From Apodemus sylvaticus (taxonomy: Eukaryota; Chordata; Mammalia; Rodentia; Muridae), in contig NC_067480.1 of assembly GCF_947179515.1 (NCBI RefSeq), positions 12,908,201-12,972,200 of the forward strand: a DNA stretch of 64,000 bases. The letters run 5' to 3'. Below, piece by piece: positions 56,966 through 64,000 of the stretch. Position numbers and translations under genes: made by a program. Positions within the stretch are counted from its first letter, which is position 1, and each line of letters starts with the position of its first letter. A model generated the notes under the pieces. That model made no database searches. It was not told the origin of the DNA and saw only the letters and a list, made by a program, of their open reading frames with translations.

Positions 56966-58800
56966 TCAACAGTAGGGACAGGCATTTCCCAAGGTTGATC
57001 TGGTAACAGCTGGAGCTGAGTGGTAAATCTATCATCACAGGAAAAATTTATCCTTGACCCCTAAGGGTGACTCCCGGTGAAAGACTGACTATTTTAGTAA
57101 AGGGGCCATTTTTATTGTGGATATGGAAGTTATTTGCTCTTAATGACATTTACACTTACAAAGTCTTCATAAAATTCTTCTAGTGAAACTAATCTAGTGG
57201 AATCATAGATTATCTTATCCATCGATATAAAATTTTCAATAGCATTGCTTTTGACCAAGGGACTGAACTCATCTCCAACAAAGTATACTTGTTCACAAAA
57301 TTCAGTTATTGCCATGGTGCCCACAATACTGAAACAGCTGAATAAATAGTATGATGAAATGACCCTTCAGGGCTCAATGTACTGTGTCAGATACCTGGGA
57401 AATATCTGCAAGACAGAAGACACTTTAACTAGGAAGTTGTTGAGGACTTACAATTTGCTGGCCTAGATTTTCTGTTTCTGGATTCTGAAACCCTTAACTT
57501 AACAGGCTGAGAAAGGTACACTATTTTCACTTAAGTGATTAATTCAGACGATCAGGAAAATTGGATTGATTTTCCACCTGGATGTAAGGAAGGGTATATC
57601 TGAAGTGAAGGGAGGGTCTCCTTTAGGCAGTCCTTGCTGTTGCTAGGTTTGTGATTAAGATTCAAATGCAACTATAATGACACAAAGCAGGAAGAATGAT
57701 AAATGGAAGGAACCTTTTATTAATGAGGGAATGTTTTTCACCTCCAGGTAGAAAACTAAAACCTGATGAGCTCCTTAGTGAGGGTGGAGGGACCATAGAA
57801 TGTATAGTGAACCAGGGTAAGCCATGGATTTGGACACAAAAATGAACTTTGCCATTCTCAATTTGTTTCAGTCCTGTTTTAATAAGATAGTGGATGCTTT
57901 CAAATGGAATGTCAGGGTATAGAAGGGGCTGTAGGCTGGATAACTGGGAGAGGTTGAAGGCAAGAAAGTGAAGGATAAAAGTGACGTAATTCCATTCCAA
58001 TTAAATCATATTGAAAAATATGTACATATCTACTCATTTTAATGCAGAAATTTTAATTTTAGTTGTTATTCTTATATTCCTTTAATACATCATATATGAT
58101 TGAGATACCAACACTAGTTCATCGTTAAATCAATGCTATTGTATATAACTCACAAAACAGAAAAAGACCAAGCATTATTTAAGGGAATTTGCTATCTATT
58201 CTGGGAAGATTAAAAGTGTCTACATTAAGTGAAATTTTTACATATTTTTTATTAGAAAAATAAAGTGTGATGTAAACTTGGGTTGACTTGAAGTTAGCCA
58301 GGAGTAAAGCTCTGATGGCTAGTTTGGAATCTCAAATTGATTGGATGTCCATCTAAATAAGAGACACACCCCTACTCAAGAATGTAAAGATATTTCCAAG
58401 AATGACTGTTTGATTAGCCCTGCAAAAGACATTAGTAATATTCCTGTAGGGTTCAGAAATAATTGCTCAAGAGGAATGGAATCAATGTCAGAGATTAAAA
58501 CTAGAAAGAAGATCTGAAAACTGCTGTTTCCCAGCCAATGCGTTCATGGCTAATTTAGCAATTGTGGGTGCCTCCTCTAGGGTTTTAAAATTATAAAAAT
58601 AGGCCAGTCAACAGTAAGTCCATGTCGAAGGAAGGGCTTGAGCTTTTGGCTGTGAATGTATTTGAAGGAAGGACAGTTGTTATCTTCATTTTTGTACCTA
58701 CAGATAATTTCATCAGGCTCCAAAGATTGTTACAAGCCAGTGATGTATGGCAAAACAAAAACAAAAATGCAAACAAACCCAACCAAAAATAGCAACAACA
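56966..58800. other. Spacer with two unexplained minus-strand ORFs
   Basis: Minus frames at 57130-57324 (64 aa, MGTMAITEFCEQVYFVGDEF start, acidic C-terminal half) and 57662-58000 (112 aa). Neither has a domain I recognise. A TCTGTCTTGCAG string upstream of the first (plus 57409-57420, reversed) resembles a splice acceptor. They could be exons of an unidentified gene, a pseudogene, or chance. Confidence 0.25.
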
Positions 58801-60319
58801 AAGGCATGAATTTAGGAATATGATTTGGAAGGATGAAGAAAATTAATAACGGCAGAGGATAGATTCTTGAGACAATTACAATAATCAGAATATACATTAA
58901 AGTTATATAAAATTGTCAAAGAAAGTTTAAAATAACAATAAGAAAATCTAAAAGAAAAAGTCATGCTTGTAAGAAAAGGAATTGAGGGGAGGAGGAGGAA
59001 AACAGGGATGAGAAAAATCTAGAGAAAAGGGATTGGTGATAACCAGAATGTAGTTTATACATATAAAATTATTAAAATTTTCAAAGTTATGAATTTGTTC
59101 TATTACATTATTTTTATATTACCTCTGGATATGCTTTAATTATTTTATCTTCATACTTTCCCTTCTATTTTTTCTTAGCTTGGTATTACTTTGCTATTTT
59201 TTTAACTTTTTGTATTTTATATGTCTTTCGATTATTTTTACTCTTTGATACAAATAATTCAGTTTTATTTAGTTTGACAGGGATAGTTGTTTTCCTATGT
59301 ACCTATTTCATGATACTATTTAGTATAAATACTATCATGTTTAGTATTATCATATTTCACTGTTTAGTATCAGTTTTTTTTAAATAGTTGCTTACTTAGA
59401 GGCATGAAATAGTAAAAAAGAATGAAGCTTTACTAACTCAATAATACAAAAGAAAAATAACACACTAGTAAAAAACAATAAGAAAAAAGTGGAAAATAAC
59501 ATAACTTTCAATAAACTTTATATAACATTTATAAATATTCAATAAATATTGCAAACAAAATATGTATAAGTATATAAATAGCCTTAGTTCCTTAATTAAA
59601 TTATTCAGACAGATATATAGACAATGCATAGCTATGGATGCACATATATTAGTATAACAAACTTCAGGAAAATTACTGTATATAATAATACATAGCCTAT
59701 GACATAATAATATCTAATGGCATTGTAAGCACAGTTCTATCAATAAATATGTAATCTAGAAAAAGTATTAGTAAGTAAGCTTTAGAAACTGTGACATAGA
59801 TTAGTGGATTTAAAATATACTTGAGAACATAATCCAAAATTTAAAATTCACGTACTTCTAAGAGTTCATAGGACTTTTTATAAAACAGATCACTCTTTAT
59901 GCCATACAGCAATTCCTAAGAAGTACTAAAATAAATATTAAATAATTTCTTTCATTTTATTTGAAACTAGAAAAAACAACAACAAGCAACAAATAGTCGT
60001 TAAGTGATATGTTAGCAAGCAGAGTCTCATTGGTGAATTCTAACATCGATTTGAAAGAATTCTTATAGCCTTATGAAATTTAAGCTTGTGACAGAATCAA
60101 TAAGACAGAATTGGGGCCATTCCGTGAGGGAAGATTACAATTTAGACCATCTACTTATATTTTAAAAGTCACAGATATGTCAAATAAATAAGCTAATGAT
60201 GCATATAGGAAGGGGGGGGTCACAGAAAAGTAAGAACCAAAACCAAACAAACAAAAACTAAACTAAATAATTCAAAAATAAAACAAAACAACCACAAAAA
60301 TTCTAAAGTAGAAGGAAGG
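58801..60319. other. AT-rich spacer, 1.5 kb
   Basis: Very AT-rich. About 58860-59090 contains two ends resembling old L1 tails (TTATATAAAATTGTCAAAG and TAAAATTATTAAAATTTTC), too weak to annotate separately. Confidence 0.35.
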
Positions 60320-60424
60320 TATAGATCAGAATTGATGTAAATGACACAGAGGGAGACCAAACTATCAAATAATCCAAGAAACAAACTTGATTCTCTGAAA
60401 ATATATAATTAGCAACTTTTCAGC

Positions 60425-60480
60425 ATAAATAAGTAAGTAAATAAATAAATAAATAAATGAATAAATAAATAAATAAATAT
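60425..60480. repeat. (AAAT)n microsatellite
   Basis: AAATA units with single GAAT and AAGT variants. Confidence 0.93.
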
Positions 60481-60910
60481 GAAAAATAAAAATAATACAA
60501 CCAAACAAAAAGATCAGTATCAACCCAAATTAATACAACTGGAGTAAGCAGTAGAATAATGTAAACCAACCAATGAAATCACAAAAATTATTAAACATTT
60601 TAAAGTTTTGCATTAAAATAAATTTGAAAAGAAGTGAATAAAGTTCCATACATTTATTGTAACAAAATGAAGTCACAAAAAATTACAACAGTAAACACAT
60701 TCAAATCAGCAATGAGACAAAAGAAGTAATTAAAAATATCTCCAAATATTAAGGCGTCATTAAAAATTGATTCACTACTGAATTTTACCAGACTGGCAAA
60801 GACACCTTAAGTTCAATAGACTTCAAACTATTCTACATAATAAAAGATATTTTTAAAAAATCAAGTCAAGTTTATGAAGCCAGTATTACCCATACACAAA
60901 ACTGAATTAG

Positions 60911-60952
60911 GACACACACACACACACAACAACAACAACAGCAACAACAAGA
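60911..60952. repeat. (CA)n-(CAA)n compound microsatellite
   Basis: CA units pass into CAA units with one CAG. Confidence 0.9.
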
Positions 60953-61189
60953 AAAACATACTCACAATTATTGATCCATTTGCTTCACAAACAGACATGC
61001 AAAATTTTTCAGGAATTTCCTTGTAAACTGGATTAGCAAATGCACTTAAATTTATCATCCATGTGACCATATACTTCTAATGCCTTTAATCCTAAACTGG
61101 GATGCAATCTTGTCCCAACCCTCAGGACAGTCAACAGGGTCACTGAAACTACCTAAGAGGAAGGCAAGAAACACGAGACTATGGACAAC

Positions 61190-61720
61190 AAGTCTGATTC
61201 TGATCAAGCTGTCAAATTTTTATTTTATACAAACCAATATAAAGGGAAGCTCGCAAGGTTTGGGAGGAGTAAAGGGGGAACAATCTCAGGGGGTTGGCAT
61301 CATTTCTAAGACAAAGTTTCTCATAATTTCTGGGTAAGGCTAGTTATTGCTGCTGGAATTTTGGCATGATAAAAGGAGGACATGAGGAGGTGAAGTGGAA
61401 AGGGGTTGCTATAGTAACCTATCCACAGATGAACTTCAAAAGGAGGGAGTTTTGAGGTTTATGTAAGAATGGTTCCTGGCATGAAGATCTAAATGAGAAT
61501 GGCTCCTGGCATCGAGGTCTCCTGGCATTGAGATCTAGGTGAGGATGGTTCCTGGTATGGAGAGTTCTTGGCATTGAGATCTAAGTGAGGATGGTTCCTG
61601 GCACAATCAAATATTTGTGAGTTTGAAATCAGGGACAGAGAGAGAATTTACTGTCCTGGAAAGACAAAAGACTGAAAAACAGAGTGTGAACAATATTTTA
61701 AAAGCACAAGGCAGGATCTT
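61190..61720 (-). mobile_element. LTR-like segment with internal tandem repeats
   Basis: Minus strand: TATAAAATAAAAATTTG near 61215-61230 as a polyadenylation-like region. To its right, at about 61465-61602, a motif of GGATGGTTCCTGGCA and GAGATCTAAGTGA type repeats four to five times. Tandem units in the U3 of an LTR are common, so an LTR read right-to-left is the best guess. Family not named. Confidence 0.35.
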
Positions 61721-61749
61721 CTGAAATGGGAGGGAATATCTGTTGAGAA

Positions 61750-64000
61750 ATTTTTTTTTATATATATATATTTTTATTATTCGATATAATTTATTTACAT
61801 TTCAAATGATTTCCCCTTTTCTAGCCCCCCCACTCCCCGAAAGTCCCGCAAGCCCCCTTCTCTTCCCCTGTCCTCCCACCCACCCCTTCCCACTTCCCCG
61901 TTCTGGTTTTGCTGAATACTGTTTCACTGAGTCTTTCCAGAACCAGGGGCCACTCCTCCTTTCTTCTTGTACCTCATTTGATGTGTGGATTATGTTTTGG
62001 GTATTCCAGTTTTCTAGGTTAATATCCACTTATTAGTGAGTGCATACCATGATTCACCTTTTGAGTCTGGGTTACCTCACTTAGTATGATATTCTCTAGC
62101 TCCATCCATTTGCCTAAGAATTTCATGAATTCATTGTTTCTAATGGCTGAATAGTACTCCATTGTGTAGATATACCACATTTTTTGCATCCACTCTTCTG
62201 TTGAGGGATACCTGGGTTCTTTCCAGCATCTGGCAATTACAAATAGGGCTGCTATGAACATAGTAGAACATGTATCCTTATTACATGGTGGGGAGTCTTC
62301 TGGGTATATGCCCAGGAGTGGTATAGCAGGATCTTCTGGAATTAAGGTGCCCAGTTTTCAGAGGAACCGCCAGACTGATTTCCAGAGTGGTTGTACCAAT
62401 TTGCAACCCCACCAGCAGTGGAGGAGTGTTCCTCTTTCTCCACACCCTCTCCAACACCTGCTGTCTCCTGAATTTTTAATCTTAGCCATTCTGACTGGTG
62501 TAAGATGAAATCTTAGGGTTGTTTTGATTTGCATTTCCCTAATGACTAATGAAGTTGAGCATTTTTTAAGATGCTTCTCCGCCATCCGAAGTTCTTCAGG
62601 TGAGAATTCTTTGTTTAACTCTGTACCCCATTTTTTAATAGGGTTGTTTGGTTTTCTGGAGTCTAACTTCTTGAGTTCTTTATATATATTGGATATTAGC
62701 CCTCTATCTGATGTAGGATTGGTGAAGATCTTTTCCCAATTTGTTGGTTGCCGATTTGTCCTCTTGATGGTGTCCTTTGCCTTACAGAAACTTTGTAATT
62801 TTATGAGGTCCCATTTGTCAATTCTTGCTCTTAGAGCATACGCTATTGGTGTTCTGTTCAGAAACTTTCTCCCTGTACCGATGTCCTCAAGGGTCTTCCC
62901 CAGTTTTTTTTCTATTAGCTTCAGAGTGTCTGGCTTTATGTGGAGGTCCTTGATCCATTTGGATTTGAGCTTAGTACAAGGAGACAAGGATGGATCAATT
63001 CGCATTCTTCTGCATGCTGACCTCCAGTTGAACCAGCACCATTTGTTGAAAAGGCTATCTTTTTTCCATTGGATGTTTTCAGCCTCTTTGTCGAGGATCA
63101 AGTGGCCATAGGTGTGTGGGTTCATTTCTGGATCTTCAATCCTGTTCCATTGATCCTCCTGCCTGTCACTGTACCAATACCATGCAGTTTTTAACACTAT
63201 TGCTCTGTAGTATTGCTTGAGGTCAGGGATACCGATTCCCCCAGATTTCCTTTTGTTGCTGAGAATAGTTTTAGCTATCCTGGGTTTTTTGTTGTTCCAG
63301 ATGAATTTGATAATTGCTCTTTCTAGCTCTGTGAAGAATTGAGTTGGGATTTTGATGGGTATTGCATTGAATCTGTATAGTGCTTTAGGCAAAATGGCCA
63401 TTTTAACTATATTGATTCTGCCGATCCATGAGCATGGGAGGTTTTCCCATTTTTTGAGGTCTTCTTCCATTTCCTTCTTCAGAGTCTTGAAGTTCTTGTC
63501 ATACAGATCTTTCACATGTTTGGTAAGAGTCACCCCAAGATACTTTATACTGTTTGTGGCTATTGTGAAGGGGGTCATTTCCCTAATTTCTTTCTCAGCC
63601 TGCTTATCCTTTGAGTATAGGAAGGCCACTGATTTGCTTGAGTTGACTTTATAACCTGCCACTTTGCTGAAGTTGTTTATCAGCTGTAGGAGCTCTCTAG
63701 TGGAGTTCTTTGGGTCACTTAGGTAGACGATCATGTCGTCTGCAAATAATGATAGTTTGACTTCTTCCTTTCCAATTTGTATCCCTTTGACCTCCTTATG
63801 TTGTCGAATTGCCCGAGCTAGTACCTCAAGTACAATATTGAAAAGATAAGGAGAAAGGGGGCAGCCTTGTCTGGTCCCTGATTTCAGTGGGATTGCTTCA
63901 AGTTTCTCTCCATTTAGTTTGATGCTGGCTACCAGTTTGCTGTATATTGCTTTTACTATGTTTAGGTATGGGCCTTGAATTCCTGTTCTCTCCAAGACTT
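61750..64000 (-). mobile_element. Young L1, antisense, runs off the right edge (copy 7)
   Basis: Low-coordinate end: a mixed T/TA tail (61750-61783), ATTCGATATAATTTATTTAC, the reversed G-rich 3'UTR, and the ORF2 stop at 62019. ORF2 continues to the edge of the window, already into the RT domain (NIVKAIYSK). The 5' end, its TSD and ORF1 lie outside. ORF2 is nearly open, so this is among the youngest copies here. Confidence 0.95.
62019..64000 (-). pseudogene. L1 ORF2 C-terminal half with one premature stop (copy 7)
   Basis: A 545-residue frame (62358-63995) carries RT motif B (SGTRQGCPLSPYLFNIV), the catalytic FADDMIVYLSD (residues 84-87 of this piece), WIGRINIVKMAILPK and the complete Cys-rich CWRGCGERGTLLHCWWGC. 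It ends at TGA (plus 62358-62360) after WKSVWRFL, where L1-2B has CGA. The same frame then continues to the natural end HSLISGY at 62019. The single visible lesion is that CpG-type change. The endonuclease and early RT are beyond the window. Confidence 0.95.

Larger units (their letters stand above)
60320..61080 (+). pseudogene. Ancient L1 ORF2 remnant with microsatellites
   Basis: Order fits an old mammalian L1 ORF2: AACTTGATTCTCTGAAAAT, AAGGCGTCATTAAAAATTG, TTCACTACTGAATTTTACC, AGACTTCAAACTATTCTACA and AAGCCAGTATTACCCATAC. No ORF survives. An (AAAT)n tract (60425-60480) and a CA/CAA tract (60911-60952) lie within it. Confidence 0.6.

Noticed and set aside
62358..63995. 545-aa ORF as a host gene
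   Set aside because: It is L1 ORF2 (FADDMIVYLSD, CX3CX7HX4C) on the minus strand.
1..64000. CRISPR array, tRNA, rRNA or bacterial operon features
   Set aside because: No regularly spaced repeats, no cloverleaf outside SINE heads, and the whole window has vertebrate repeat architecture.

Overview
The window is mammalian, from a murid or muroid rodent. Evidence: no compact genes, AT-rich spacer, long CA/TG/TA/GGAA microsatellites, B1, B3 and ID-like SINEs, and LINE-1 (L1) copies whose ORF1 and ORF2 are rodent-like. The L1 sequences do not look like the common house-mouse L1 proteins and only one ID-like SINE was seen, so the species is left open. No host protein-coding gene, tRNA, rRNA or CRISPR array could be supported. 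Almost all long reading frames are L1 ORF1/ORF2 pieces or their antisense shadows.

Layout. 1-10289: AT-rich spacer with microsatellites, one LTR-like antisense insert with a poly(A) end (947-1340), two copies of a rodent repeat tentatively called URR1-like, a B1, a B3 and two L1 3'UTR scraps. 10290-12588: a 5'-inverted L1. 13366-24823: the core of the window, an 11.4-kb L1-L1 composite flanked by one 13-bp target-site duplication (TSD). It joins a 5' L1 (13379-19090) to a second, full-length L1 (19091-24810). The two have related ORFs but different 5'UTRs. 24824-27531: a lysine/arginine-rich ORF possibly from a retroviral remnant, a TG/GA microsatellite and a second 5'-inverted L1 with a 12-bp TSD. 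27532-46700: older material, including a solo LTR, degraded L1s of several ages, SINEs and long TA tracts. 46717-50311: three young L1 insertions, the last a third inverted copy with a TSD. 50312-61750: old repeats, LTR-like segments, one older L1 (55100-56240) and unique DNA with two short unexplained ORFs. 61750-64000: a young minus-strand L1 running off the right edge, with one premature stop visible in its ORF2.

The window is shaped by L1 target-primed reverse transcription: TSDs, A-tails, 5' truncation, three twin-priming inversions and L1-into-L1 nesting. The SINEs would have been moved by the same machinery. The strongest candidate for something new is the composite: two L1s with unrelated promoters sharing one TSD. 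This implies either retrotransposition of a read-through L1-L1 RNA or nesting followed by deletion between homologous 3' ends.
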